From Apostichopus japonicus (lineage: Eukaryota > Echinodermata > Holothuroidea > Aspidochirotida > Stichopodidae): 64,000 nucleotides of DNA. Under the pieces are notes generated by a model, which had not been told where the DNA came from, did not search any database, and saw only the letters and a program-made list of their open reading frames with translations. Below are positions 26,001 to 38,634 of the stretch, piece after piece (positions within the stretch are counted from its first letter, which is position 1; each line of letters begins with the position of its first letter). The DNA is taken from contig NC_092576.1 in NCBI RefSeq assembly GCF_037975245.1, positions 23,293,111 to 23,357,110 of the forward strand, given 5' to 3'. A program made the translations under genes and the position numbers.

Positions 26001-26940
26001 GGGAGAGGAAGGGGAAAACCAATCAGAGCACTACGATGTGTGAAACGGTAGGGGAGGGGGGGGGGAGTGAGGCGGGACAGGAAACGAGATTTGAAAGGAA
26101 TGAAAATAACAATTATACAGCACTTGGCCTCGCACATGTCGTCATTCCTACCAAATGCTGAAATAATTAATCATATAAAAATGTCAACGCGTTATTTGAT
26201 AGAACATATGTTGTTTAAAGGGAAGTGTGTTCAAGTAATTAAAATTTACATCTTCAGCCTCATAAAAACGTAGTTTGGAAGCAGGAGGCATTCACTCTTA
26301 TATCACAACGAATTGTTTGTTCTTTAACATGCACAAAATTTGACGGAAAAATATGATGTCTCCTTTGTATGTTCAGGAAATAATTCCGTTGCCTTTGCTG
26401 TGTCTCACGACCTCGCCGATTTTATTCACACACACACACACGACGCCGCCTCCCTAAGCATTATAGAGTCCGTTGAATATTCATTATGTTTATATTACAG
26501 GTAGGTCTAGTGCTAAATATTCATTTTGGAATGAATATTTACTAATTCTATTTCTAATATTCATAACTTCCAATGGCTTGGCTATAACACAGAGAATTAC
26601 AGCTTAATTGCTAGGCTTCCATAGATTACAGCAGCCAGCTCTGTGATCATTCTCACCTCTTAATACCACTGTATATTGTCCTCTTGTATGCTTGAAAAGC
26701 ACTTTGTACTGACAGCATGAACTATTCCTGACTAGTACTATATCTGATAGAAATATGTACTTACTATTCATATTGATCGTACTATGTCGATACGAAAGGT
26801 TTCAAACATGACATGAAAAGTACAGTAAAAGCAAAGCTTGTCCCCTGCTGGATCTTACCATTAAAGACTACAGTACGTTTTTACATTACTAAATATTTAT
26901 AGTTTAAACTGAATATTCAAAAACAAATACTTGATAACAT
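23013..26940. other. Gene-poor interval
   Basis: No exon was recognised. It holds poly-C and poly-A runs (for example 23660-23695). There are three loosely spaced copies of TTCCTTTCATTTGA (about 24703, 24885, 25037) that suggest an old repeat of about 165 bp. It also has a short (AC)n near 26426 and several AT-rich blocks. The open frames here are short and mostly cross low-complexity sequence. Confidence 0.6.
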
Positions 26941-27029
26941 CGACTGTTACTAGGAGAATTACAGCTTTCTAGGTTACACTAGTGTACAAACGAATAGTAC
27001 TGAATATCCATGCACGTTCAAACGTTGGT

Positions 27030-29847
27030 TTAGTTACACCTGTTGGTATCGCAACAGCTGAAGCAACTACGAAAGCCTGCAATAGCCTCGGTACAATAAT
27101 CCTCACAATACTGAGCGCATCCCAACCCTCGGAAGAGTAAGTCGCCATTGGTTGAGTTGTGAGTAGTCTGGACCTGCAAAGAGAGAGAAGAGAAAGGAAA
27201 ACCAAATAACATATTAATTAAGATGCAAAGCAAACAATAGTCAAAATGATATCTACCAACAATACGATATTTAACAAAATTAGAACCTAAATGAATACAT
27301 ACTGAAATATAAAAAAATAACAAAAATAGGAATGCTTATTCTGTCTAGACTTGTTTATATATCTGCATAATTATGTTAACCATGTAAAACCAACAAATGT
27401 ACGAACTACTCTTTTCAAAATGAACGTTCTGATAACGTCGGCCTCTCCACACCTCTCTCTCTCTCTCTCTCTTTTCTTGATTGCTCAATAGTATCCCGAG
27501 GGCTAGACGTAAAGGTTTAGTGATAATAATTACTTTTTAATTCTGGTCAGGTGTGAGATTGCAAATGGGATGTGTGGCCTGAGGATTTGGTTCAATATTA
27601 TTGCCTCGACGTACAATTTAAAATGGGATACGGTCACACCTCCACACTCTCTCTTTTGCGCACGTCACCGCGACCGGCTTTCTTACCAAGCATACTCCAT
27701 AACATGATTCCGTCTTGTTTTGTTCCACGTAGTCTTTATCACATACGTTAGTAATCGGTTCGACAGCACCATCTGCTATTAAGCATTCGTATTCCTTATT
27801 ACACTCCTTTAAGGTTCTTGAAGGGTTTTTGTAATATTGCCCACGTAGGTTTCTTGGCGGTACGACCAGCAGGTGCACTGTCAATTTCAAGATTAGAAAG
27901 GAAAAAACAAAAAGTGAAAAAGTTGTTATATCAACTGTTATGAATACGACGGTTTAAGAGAGTAATATTTTATGCATTTGAGTGAATGCAGATGTAAAAA
28001 GCATGTACGAGGATTGTGGTGGAGGGGGTGGTTGTATAGCGATGTGGGGATTATCTGGGAGTTTATACCGATTAAGCAGGTGACAGGGTTGAGGATCAGG
28101 GTGTGGTTGTATAAGCAACATTCAAACGGTTATACCACCCATACTTTTATGAAGGATATATACCATTCACACATTATAAAGGCTATTTACCACTCAGAAC
28201 GTTTTGTAGGCTATAAACCACCCAGAACGTTTTGCAGGATATGTAACACCCAGACCCTTACGTAGGCTATAAACCACTCAGATCGTTTTGTAGGCTATAT
28301 ACCATCCAGACCATTGTGTAGGCTATATACCACCCAAACCATTGTCTAGGTTATATACCACCCATACCATTGTGTAGGTTATATACCACCCAGACCATTG
28401 TGTAGGTTATATACCGCCCAAACCATTGTGTAGGCTATATACCACCAATAACGTTATGTAGGCTATTTACCACTCAGATCGTTTTGTAGGATATGTAACA
28501 CCCAGACCCTTACGTAGGCTATATACCACCCAGACCATTGTGTAGGCTATATACCACCCAGACCATTGTGTAGGCTATATACCACTTAGATCGTTTTGTA
28601 GGCTATATACCACCCAGACCATTGTCTAGGTTATATACCACCCAGACCATTGTGTAGGATATACCACCCAGATCATTGTGTAGGCTATATACCACCAGAC
28701 CATTATGTAGGTTATATACCACCCAAACCATTGTGTAGGCTATATACCACCAAGAACGTTATGTAGGCTACATACCATCCAGACCATTGTGTAGGCTATA
28801 TACCACTCAGATCGTATTGTAGGCTATATATCACCCAGACCATTGTGTAGGCTATATTCCATCCAGCCCCGTCAGTAGGGTATATACCACCCAGAATGTT
28901 ATGTAGGCTATCTACCACGCAGATCGTTTTGTAGGCTATATACCACTCAGAACGTTATGTAGGCTATATAACATCAAGAACGTTATGTAGGCTATTTACC
29001 ACTCAGATCGTTTTTATAGGCTATATACCACTCAGACCGTTTTATAGGATATATAGCCTAGCACTTAGACCGTTTTGTATGCTTAATACCACTCAACGTT
29101 TTGTATGCTGTATATACCACCCAGAACGTTATGTAAGCTATATACCACCCATACCGTTTTGTATGCTATATACCACTCAGATCGTTTTGTATGCTATATA
29201 TACCACCCAGAGCGTTTTGTAGGATATATACGAAGTAGATCGTTTTGTAGGCTATATACCACTCAGACCGTTTTGTAGGCTATATACCAAGTAGATCGTT
29301 GTGTAGGCTATATACCACTCAGAACGTTATGTAGGCTATATACCGAATAGATCGTTTTGTAGGCTATATACCACTCAACGTTTTGTAGGCTATGTACGTA
29401 CCACCCAGAACGTTATGTAGACTATATACGTACCACCCAGAACGTTATGTAGGCTATATACCACTCAGATCGTTCTGTAGGCTATATACCACATCTAGGC
29501 CAATTAGGTATAGCTATTAACACCCATGTCGTTATGTACGTAGCATCTTTGCCTTTTAAGAAGTCTATATAGCACCCCGGATGCACATAACACAAGTCCG
29601 TTATGTTTATATCGTTATAAACAAACGGACTTGTGTTACACCAGGACGTTATGGTCAGTATAGAACCCTGAAGTTTTCTAAAATAGAGGCCTTTCCACGT
29701 CATTATACATATACAGTACCATCCACCGCACTCAGGCCGTTATGTGTATATAAGCCTGTTGAACCCATGTCGTTATTGAAACCTAGTCGATGAAAACTCA
29801 CGGTAAACCACAAAGAGGATGATGATGGCACCGATGGCGTTCTTCAT
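27030..29847 (-). CDS. Small secreted cysteine-rich protein, Ly6/uPAR (three-finger) type, 3 exons, 126 aa
   Basis: Exons on the minus strand: 29847-29802, 27877-27687, 27173-27030 (TAA). Donors are GTGAGT and GTAAGA, and both acceptors are CAG. Phases 1 and 0 match, giving 126 residues. Residues 1 to about 24 form a hydrophobic signal peptide (MKNAIGAIIILFVVY...). The mature part has 12 cysteines (41, 47, 61, 74, 78, 98, 102, 106, 116, 119, 120, 125) and ends CFSCCDTNRCN, the CC-x4-CN ending of the Ly6/three-finger fold. There are two N-glycosylation sequons, NKT (69) and NST (85). No hydrophobic tail follows the last Cys, so a GPI anchor is not predicted and the protein is probably secreted. 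The exon plan (signal exon plus two domain exons) also fits the family. The ligand or function cannot be told. Exon 1 rests on signal-peptide character and splice phase. Confidence 0.8.
27451..27474. repeat. (CT)n microsatellite in intron 2 of the Ly6-like gene
   Basis: A short CT dinucleotide run. The remainder of this 513-nt intron shows nothing else. Confidence 0.9.
28120..29510. repeat. 28-bp minisatellite, nearly 50 copies, intron 1 of the Ly6-like gene
   Basis: The unit is GTAGGCTATATACCACCCAG followed by an 8-9-base variable end, either ACCATTGT or (A/T)CGTT(A/T)TGT. Two or three end-types alternate in runs, and units range from about 26 to 33 bp. The array fills most of the 1924-nt intron between the signal-peptide exon and exon 2. 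Its edges (28120-28240 and 29400-29780) are more diverged. Confidence 0.95.
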
Positions 29848-30062
29848 GGTAAGTTTTAAGAGATCACGTGACAGATGAAACTATAGGAAGAACAGGAAAC
29901 GAACTACTTTATTGAGGTGAATATGAATTAACTGCATACAAAACAAACTGCAGTTTAAAACACATGGAAAACGTAAAACAATATCAAAATATAAACATAT
30001 ATATATATACATATAAAAACACATATAAACTAAGGAAGCAACATGTTAGGTACTACTTCAGT

Positions 30063-30410
30063 CAAGGGCGTAGGAACCGGGGGGCTGGGGGCGCCAGCCC
30101 CCCCCCCCAGTGAAAAATGTGGAGGGGCGGAAGTATCATTCCGCCCCCCCGGTTCGCAAGTCAGAAAACCCCTTTTTCATTTCCAAATGAGAAAAAAAAA
30201 AATCTCATTTGGAGCACCAAATTGCATCTAAGGCCAGGTGAAAATACAAAATTAAGTTTACAAAATGGAGTGGGTGTTAAAGTGTGCTATATTGCACCAA
30301 ATTGCATCTGAGGCCACCTGGAAATGCAAAAAAATTCCAACCCCTCCCCCAGGCTGGCCATCAGTCTTCAGCCCCCCCCCCCCACTCAAAAGTACCTTCC
30401 TACGCCACTG
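30063..30410. mobile_element. hAT-like MITE, 348 bp, with 8-bp target duplication
   Basis: ACTTCAGT directly precedes (30055-30062) and follows (30411-30418) the element. The ends are inverted repeats: CAAGGGCGTAGGAA on the left and TTCCTACGCCACTG on the right (CAGTGGCGTAGGAA when reversed). An 8-bp TSD and CAG-GGCG ends are typical of hAT elements. The interior has G- and C-runs and a duplicated CACCAAATTGCATCTAAGGC-type motif, with no transposase. Open frames across it are not genes. Confidence 0.85.
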
Positions 30411-30418
30411 ACTTCAGT

Positions 30419-31850
30419 CTTGAAACGTCTCACTCACTGACATATTCACCACGTTTCGGGACATTGTTTTGCTAATCAAGTCAGATATTGATTAAGGGGT
30501 GGGGAAAATTACTGAATATTCATATAAGCGACTCGATGAAATAAAGTCCATTGTTGTTGTTGATCTTAGTCAAAGACCACGAATGATAGTAAACATGCCT
30601 TGGTTTATCGGGAATGTCCCGAATTTACGATTCCGTGTACTGACGTAGCTTTAATAATCGGTGCCTATTTGCATAGTAAACAAGACCGTTCCGATGCCAA
30701 TGTTACTCTAATAGTCGTTGTTTGAACTGTAAGATAACAGGCAGGTAAGCTACAGCAATCATTGTATATAATATCCCTAGTATGCCTAATACAGGTAATA
30801 TGGTTTCCTCTCTGGTTTCCATGTAAAACGGTTCAACAGGAAGTTCCTGGTTTCGGCATGGGTACTGCAGTGTGCGAAGCACTTCGTGTCGTGTAACTAT
30901 GTATCAACCTATACAAGATAGTAACCATACGGTGAACACTATACCGTATATGTAACATAGTTTCGCATACGAGACTGTTTTCTCACCAATATACTGTACG
31001 GTAGGACTTGCGCGAAGTTATTGTTTTAATATACATTTAGTGGAAGGCAATTGGGGTGGGGTTGGGGTACACTAATCTAATGGGGCAGGCTATGAGGTTG
31101 CCTTAACACTTCCCCGACAAAAATGGATACACTGTGCATTTTATTCAACCAAATGTCACTTCTTAACTTTTGTTTTCGATTAGTTTCTGAACAACAGGGA
31201 ACATTTTAAAAACCAAATTTGTAAAGAGCTGCTTTTACTTATGTATCAAAAAAAGGGCATTTTCAAGTTTAAAGGGTTACTAAAAAACCTTGGAGGTTAC
31301 GCGTACCCCCTTTCAACCCCACACCATACGCCTATGCTGCCCTTTGTGTGAAGGCACCTCGTCATGATTATGTTTTTTTTTTGTACACAACCATATTGTT
31401 TGACTTTTTTTTTTTTTTGCTTACATTTTTTTACCTAGTGTTCGGTTTTGTCTCTAAAGCATTCGTAGAAAAAATAAATACCCCCGGCGTTTGGCTCTAA
31501 TGCACAACGATGTAAAACTTGAATAGGAAAAGGTATTTGGCCAAGTAAGGCATTTCAATTCAAATCTAACTTTATGGCTGATGAATTCGTAAAGAAGTAA
31601 CGATGAGTATGCAAACGTGTGGTCTTGTTTAAAGGTCACCCGTGACGTCACCGTGATACAGCAAAGCAAAGGAAAACCAACGAAGCAGACGATTAGCAAA
31701 GACAAACAAAGTACTTTTTTTTTTTTTTTGGGGGGGGGGAGTGGTATACAGTTCAATATGCAACACCAGGTTACTGCTGTACAGTATATATTCAATAGTA
31801 ATTGCTATTTTAGAACAAGTATGTATAACGTAATTCAAAAGGTGTCAGAA
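30419..31850. other. Intergenic interval without recognised features
   Basis: Mostly AT-rich non-coding DNA with T-runs (31370-31430, 31710-31740). I found no exon with conserved protein similarity on either strand. Confidence 0.6.
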
Positions 31851-31853
31851 CTG

Positions 31854-32445
31854 GGGATATGGCCATGCAAGGACACTAATGTCCCAATCCACATGAGAAA
31901 AGGGGATATGGCCATGCGAGGACACTAATGTCCCAATTCACATGAGAAAAAGGGATATGGCCATGCGAGGACACTAATGTCCCAATCCACATGAGAAAAG
32001 GGGATATGGCCATGCGAGGACACTAATGTACCAAACCACATGAGAAAAGGGAATATGGCCATGCGAGGACACTAACGTCCCAATCCACATGAGAAAAGGG
32101 GATATGGCCATGCGAGGACACTAATGTACCAATCCACATGAGAAAAGGGGATATGGCCATGCGAGGACACTAATGTACCAATCCACATGAGAAAAGGGGA
32201 TATGGCCATGCGAGGACACTAATGTACCATTCCACATGAGAAAAGAGGATATGGCCATGCGAGGACACTAATGTACCAAACCACATGAGAAAAGGGGATA
32301 TGGCCATGCGAGGACACTAATGTACCAATCCACATGAGAAAAGGGGATATGGCCATGCGAGGACACTAATGTACCAATCCACATGAGAAAAGGGGATATG
32401 GCCAAGCAAGGACACTTATGTACCAAATCCACATGAGAAAAGGAA
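31854..32445. repeat. 49-bp minisatellite, about 12 copies
   Basis: The unit comprises GGATATGGCCATGCGAGGAC, ACTAATGTACCAATCC and ACATGAGAAAAGG. Copies differ at only a few sites (GTCCC/GTACC, ATCC/AACC). Open frames on both strands across it are by-products of the repeat. Confidence 0.97.
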
Positions 32446-33213
32446 CCATGCACAGGTGCATGTGTGTTTGAGGTATTTATATCAGTCTCGTTCCTCCCCT
32501 CCCACTCCCCCCCCCCCTGTATACCCCACCCTTGTCCATAATTACATGTATGCAGAGCTACAGTATATATAGCACAGTTAATGATGAGTCTTAAAGAAGC
32601 GATTTGTGTTCAATACGGAATTATTTTTCGTCCGATAAATCAAATTACAGTACAGCAGTGATTTAGAGGGCACTACACTTCAAATTTCATATCAAATAAA
32701 TCAAACTAAATGAACGGTAAACCGAAGAGAGTTATTCAGTAGCGTATAGAGAGTTTATGACCCATAGAGCCCTACATGTTTCTTAAGATTCTACTATACA
32801 TACAGTGCATGTCAGAGCTTTTACATACTGTTTTTTTATTTTTTTTTATTTAAAGCACTGGTATACATTATATGATATAAAGTTTTTGATCACTATCAAC
32901 TTTGAGAGCGCTCATTACCGAAGCAGATGCTGTATATATACTGCAGTAATGCATGGTAATTTTACGAGTCAATTGCAATTCCGAGTTTCACGCACGTAGC
33001 TATGACTGCGATCACAAAGTAACTTCTTATAACTGATTGTTTAATGAGATTCAATAATCACTCAAAGTCATTTAGACATGATGAACGTTAATGAAACGAA
33101 ACTGAAATCTCTAAGTGCGTTTGAGGACTGAAAGAGAGGAATTTGGATTTCTCTTTCAGATGGGTCATCATAAAGCAATCAAATTCGTAAAGGTGCCAAT
33201 TTATATTAGCCTA

Positions 33214-33254
<41 letters not shown>

Positions 33255-34869
33255 GGATAATTATTATTATATTTATTAAAATTATTATTATTATTAACAT
33301 TTTTTTCTATTATTTTAATTTCTATTATTATTTTTATTATTATTATATTTAATATGTCTCCCCCCCCCTCCCCCCAAACACTGTATTTATTTATTTTGTT
33401 TTATTATTCATTATTTATATATTTTTTGGGTATTTATTTGTATTTATTATTCATTACATTCCCTTACTTGTTTCGAGCAACAAAAAAAAGGATCCTGCCA
33501 CTACCAGATTTCACTATAATTATGAATAACAACAATGAATATTAATAGACATTTTGGCTGTCCTTTTTGGCATGTGTGTGACTTGGGTGGCAAGAGGGTA
33601 TAGGAGCAATGTGACTAGCGGGGACGAGGTTGTCGGCTCTGACGGGTATAAAACAAGAAGCATACATAGCGAGGGAGGGAGGGGGAGGGGGTATGACGTG
33701 TGAGACTGCTGAGTCGAAAGGGATGTGGTAGTCTAAATAATGTTTCCCATGCAGCACTGACTCCCCCCTCCTTTTTCACACCTCGACGGATGGCTTACAC
33801 AGGCTGCTATAGTGCGGCCAAATTATCGTATAGTTCTGGATACTAGATTATATGCAGACTGCATATATGCAAGCTGATCAACTGTGACTAACTAATCGCT
33901 GACTAACTACAGCTTGACTTCCCGATACTGAGATAGAATCAACAAGGAAACCGTATATGTCAGCCAATGATACTAAATAATATGTATATGGATAATATGC
34001 GTTATATCATGAAGAGTAGAACGGCACACAAATATATATGGAGATAACATATGTGTGGTGTATTTGCACGTTAAACGTACGAGTACTACATATACTGTAC
34101 ACAATAACATTGTGTCTATATGCAAGGCGCAACTATCTCAAGAGTCAAGTGGGATGAAAGTTCATGCAATACAATGCCGTTAAGAGTCTTTCCTAGAACA
34201 AGTTGAGAACTCTTGTTAGAACGGTTCTATAGTTAGGTTCTCGATACTGGTCCATATTGCTGTTGCGGCAAGTAAGGGGGAGGGGGTAGGGGGTGGGAGG
34301 GGGTACTTGGGAGTTTAATATTAAAGACGTTTGAATTTGAACGGAAGAACCTATGTACCATGGGACACAACTTGCTTCCGCTCAAGTATACCTGTGTGTG
34401 TGTGGGGGGGGGCGGGGTGGGGGGGTGTGAGAGCACAATATGAGAGAAACGAATTGAATAAGTGTTCCACTATTAAGGTATTGTAGTTGAGACCTGTAAT
34501 TTCATCCTATACAATCCACTACCCTCGAAATTGGCATGTGTTGAAAATACAGACACCATTCGCCCATCAAAATAATTTCGTTTTAGTAACATTTATTCTG
34601 GGCTTAGTTAAGTTTTGTGGGGTTGCTTGTCTCGTAACTAGCTGCCTTAATGACATGTTAATGATGCCTTCTCTACTCCGCTTCCTTTTCTTTCTTTTTT
34701 TCTCCCTCCCTGTTAAAAAGGGGTTACGAGGTTTGTATATTGTTAATACCATAGTTGATTTGTATTCAAATTACCGGCCTGCATTAAGTAGTCTTCAATC
34801 TATCTATTATTCATTCGAGACGTTGCTTCAGTCAATATGACCCAGGTACAGTAGCCTTACTTTAGGTGT
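32446..34869. other. Intergenic interval with low-complexity DNA
   Basis: It contains the ATT microsatellite described separately, C-runs (32497-32518, 33359-33375), purine-rich G-runs (33670-33690, 34270-34310) and a TG/G-rich run near 34390-34430. No coding exon was recognised. Confidence 0.6.
33213..33350. repeat. (ATT)n microsatellite, interrupted
   Basis: ATT trinucleotides run over about 140 bp with a few interruptions. Confidence 0.95.
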
Positions 34870-35980
34870 GTGCCACTAATCACGCCCTGTTATAATATAC
34901 AATAGGTTGCAATTAAAGAAAACCGTAAATATTATAGCTTATTCCACTGCGTAGGAACAGCGCCTACAAAACTATATATATATTAAAACGGGAAACTCCA
35001 CCTATTTCTTATTACCAGCCGTATAGTGTGCGCTGTATCAGGTTACATATGAATACCTCAACCAGGAACTACTGCTCGCACGGTATGATATACAGTATAG
35101 TAATTTATGGGTTGAAGCAAAGTTAATATGATTTTGATTTGAACATGGTTACATATAAAGAACAAAGACTCAATTAAACGCCATGAAAGCCAGTTAGAAG
35201 TAATCAAAGTGAGAAACACTTACTTATGAAAAGTAACTTAATGAGAGTGTTTTTGTTGTCTTACCTTTCTTTGCTGTTCCTTTCAGTTCAGTGATTGTAC
35301 AATCCCGTAGCTTAATGCAGTCTTTTACACTATGTATCTATAGGCTACAGTATCGTTCTGTGCGGTGAATCGAAAGCCAACCAATTGCCCCCCTATCAAC
35401 TGTGAACTCAATAGGAAACGATGAACAGGATACTGGAGGACAATACCTCATGTTTATTCATAATTCAGTCAGGCGTAACGTTGCTATTGAGCTTCGAGTG
35501 CAGTGCGTCAGGTGCAGTGCGTCACAATATAGGGTATATAGTACGTATTACCAGCACTGACGTAAATAACTCATTGGAGTTGAACGGGTACAGACTGCGG
35601 TCATAAGATCTTTGTAACCGTTGTATAGTATTATTTTTGTTGTTAAAAAAGAATACAAATAACATAGCGCTAGCTTATACAGAACAAAATATTAGTAAGC
35701 TAATTAGTAAGTAAGTAAACGTCGAAAACGATCGTAATACGTTCTTAACACGATGTAAATACAATGTAGCTTAAGACTTGTTTATCCTGTGTTCTGCCAT
35801 TCTTGCATTAATTGCATCAAGATTGAAATTCGAACTTGTTGATATACTAAACATGGACGGCGGAGCCCATTTTGATGTGGTTGGGGTATGTGGGGCTTGG
35901 AGTGGAGGTAGCGGGGCGGATATGACATGGTATCTCTTCTTTTACTCTACAAAATAGAGAACCAACGACATTAGGATATC

Positions 35981-37050
35981 ATAACGGAACATAGCGCTCA
36001 CGGCACTCCGAGAGGGTCCTTAACTGTGTAGCGCAAGAGCCATTTTGTGTGTGTTTTGACCTGTATCTTCATGTGTATTTAGTCAATCATTTTGGACCAT
36101 CCACATTTTGAAAGCTTAAACTGTTAGCTTTCTGGTGGTGTATGCCTTAATCCATATATATTTTGGTAACCTTACGCCAATTTTTAATTAAAAAAGTGAT
36201 TTTAGGACATTTTCAATGAGAGTACACTTGAAAACCCTAGTTTTTCCGCACTGTGTGGGCTATTTTTGCCCCGTAACTTTTGTTTGCTAAGTCCTAAAAT
36301 CCCAGTTCAAACGGTGAATTAACTATGAATATTCATCACGTTTTCTACCGATTCTTAACTAAATTGACCAATGAGAACCTTACGCCAAATTGCAAACTAA
36401 AAAGAAATCAGGGATATTCCTTCTGTTTCCCTTTGTTCTCAATCGACATGACGTCACAATACTGTACTCAGCACACGTTGGTGAATGTGCATTCAAGAAG
36501 TGTTGTCGTTTGATTGTGATATCTTGAGTTATTGTTAGATTTAACTCAAAATGCTTCTCAGTAACTTTCAGAAGACTTTATTCATTCAATTAATCGTAAT
36601 TTCGGTTGAAAATAATACCTCCAAAGTGACATTTTCTGTATCCTTTTGAACCTGTTTCTGACCACGCGATGAAACGACTAAGTTGGAGCGTACCAAACCA
36701 CAGTTTGTGGGGTATGTAGTTGTTCTAAAGACTATAGTTCTGTACTGTTTAGCACGCAATATAGCCTTGCAGTGTAATGTCTATACTAGCTGCGTATAAA
36801 ACAGTATTAGTGATACTGTAGCCTATAGACTTATTCAAGTACAAGTCGTAGTGGGGTTCGGCCTAGTATCACATTGGTATTAACCCCCTAATGTATAATG
36901 GAGCAGTCCCTGACGCTCTCCGCCGTCGCGTGATTGTCCACAGAGCAGCAGGGAAAAGTAGGTCAGCAGAAAAACCGCAAAGAGGTGCTTGCTGCAAAGG
37001 CAAATCTTAGTTTTCGCTGTGAGCGTTTTGGTCTAAAACTTTCCGTTATG
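35981..37050. mobile_element. About 1.07-kb insertion with inverted ends, only in copy A
   Basis: The left end ATAACGGAACATAG...CGCTCAC and the right end GTGAGCG...TTTCCGTTAT are inverted repeats interrupted by a short unpaired stretch. Copy B reads straight across (CAGGGTATCTGGGGGATTCT near 57420), matching the two flanks in copy A. No clear target duplication is visible and no transposase frame was recognised, so this is a non-autonomous DNA transposon by inference. Confidence 0.6.
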
Positions 37051-37379
37051 CTGGGGGGGGGGGGGGGGATGCTATTTAATTGTGGTGAAAGGGGAGGAAG
37101 AATAAACAAATCCGATGTCAAGCTAGGGCGTCATATCAAGCCGCCTTGGGTTTTTTCTGGGTTCTGTTATTTTTTACTGTTAGGTGTCAGTTTCCACATA
37201 TGGGGACTGAAGTTGGGTATTTCGTCTGCCGATGTACGATGAAGCCATGATTGTCATACACGTAAGGACTGCTCAAAGGTTTGGATACGGATTTTAGTTA
37301 ATTTTTTCGCTATTGTTTTATTCAAGGACAATTTTTTAACCATATAAAAAGTTGGGACGGCCCAATCCCGACCCCCTGC

Positions 37380-37548
37380 CCCTTATATTGTAGCTTATGT
37401 CTTTTACTTTTTTTGCCTTATTGGTTCTATATATTTAATATTTTGGTTTCTGTTACTATTTGTTTTTAGGTTTTACATTTGTAAAGCTCTGAGTGCAGCT
37501 TTGCTGATTATGTGCTATATAAATATTACTTTATTATTACTTTATTTA
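37380..37548 (+). mobile_element. SINE/LINE-like 3' tail, only in copy A
   Basis: GTAAAGCTCTGAGTGCAGC, then TATGTGCTATATAAATATTA, then ATT/ACTTT repeats resembles the widespread retroposon 3' end (GTAAAGCGC...GCTATATAAAT plus a simple-repeat tail). Copy B has unrelated sequence at this point. The 5' limit is uncertain. Confidence 0.5.
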
Positions 37549-38109
37549 TGTGACATTCTCTTTTCTAGTGCATATTGGAGTTCCCGGAATGGAACTCTTC
37601 CCTCATTAGGCAGTTTACAGCTATTTGTATGGGCGGTCATTTGGCTAAACAATACAACGATGAAACGAGACAAACAGACAAGAAAAAAAGATGAAAAGGA
37701 ACAATAATAATAATAATGTATTGCATAACAGATAGATTGAGAGGATAAAGAGATGAAACGTTCTAAAAATAAAAAGAACAAATAAACAGACCAAAATGAA
37801 GAAAATAAACATGATCATACAGCTAACAATAGGAAAAAGATACACCAAAAGAAAACTGACTAAACAACCAAATTAAACTACACCAAGCCATCGACCAGCG
37901 ACATGTCTGCGCGAACTTAATGAAAGTACGCCCCTGCAATTAAAAGTTGTCCCCAAAAATCAAACCAACCATTGGGACAGAATCAAAATGAACATTGGGA
38001 CAGAATCAAAACGAACAGCGGGCAAATATGAACAGCCGGCAAAAACAACACAAACAGAGGGCGATGTACTAAGCAGGCCTCTTAGATATTTTTAGGAATG
38101 CCCTCAGCG

Positions 38110-38634
38110 TATGGCGGGCCATCAGTCTCAAATCATGGGAGATCGACTCATACCGATTTAAATCGACATATACCAGTTTCCTTCGACTTATACCAGTTTC
38201 CAGCAGCTGAAATTGACTTCTACCGATTTAAATCGACATATACCAGTTTCATTCTACATATCATCGATTTAAATCGACATATACCAGTTTCATTCTACAT
38301 ATCATCGATTTATTTTACTTATCATCGATTTAAATCGATGATATGTAAAATAAATCGATGATATGTCGAAGTAAACTGGTATATGTCGATTTAAATCGAT
38401 GATATGTAGAATGAAACTGGTATATGTCAATTTAAATCGACATATACCAGTTTCATTCTACATATCATCGATTTATTTTACTTATCATCGATTTAAATCG
38501 ATGATATGTAAAATAAATCTATGATATGTCCATTTAAATCGACATCTACCAGTTTAAATCGATGATATGTCGAATTAAATCGGTAGAAGTCAATTTCCGT
38601 GGACTTATACCAGTTTCTAGCCATATCAGCCATA
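38110..38634. mobile_element. 525-bp palindrome-rich insertion, only in copy A, TSD TCAGCG
   Basis: TCAGCG is found at 38104-38109 and 38635-38640. Copy B has a single, uninterrupted TCAGCG at the same point (near 58515-58520). The ends TATGGC and GCCATA are inverted. The interior alternates forward and inverted copies of ATCGATTTAAATCGAT, CGACATATACCAGTTT and CATTCTACATATCATCGATT, so large parts can fold into long hairpins. No protein is encoded. Confidence 0.75.

Noticed and set aside
28120-29510. CRISPR-like repeat/spacer appearance of the 28-bp array
   Set aside because: The variable ends are only 8-9 bases and fall into a few recurring classes. This is a eukaryotic intron with no cas genes, hence a minisatellite.
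31617-32453. Open frames on both strands over the 49-bp repeats
   Set aside because: The frames follow the tandem repeat and low-complexity T/G run and have no recognisable domain.
34487-34840. A 117-codon plus-strand frame with hydrophobic stretches
   Set aside because: No conserved motif, no splice context, and T-rich composition that gives hydrophobic residues by chance.
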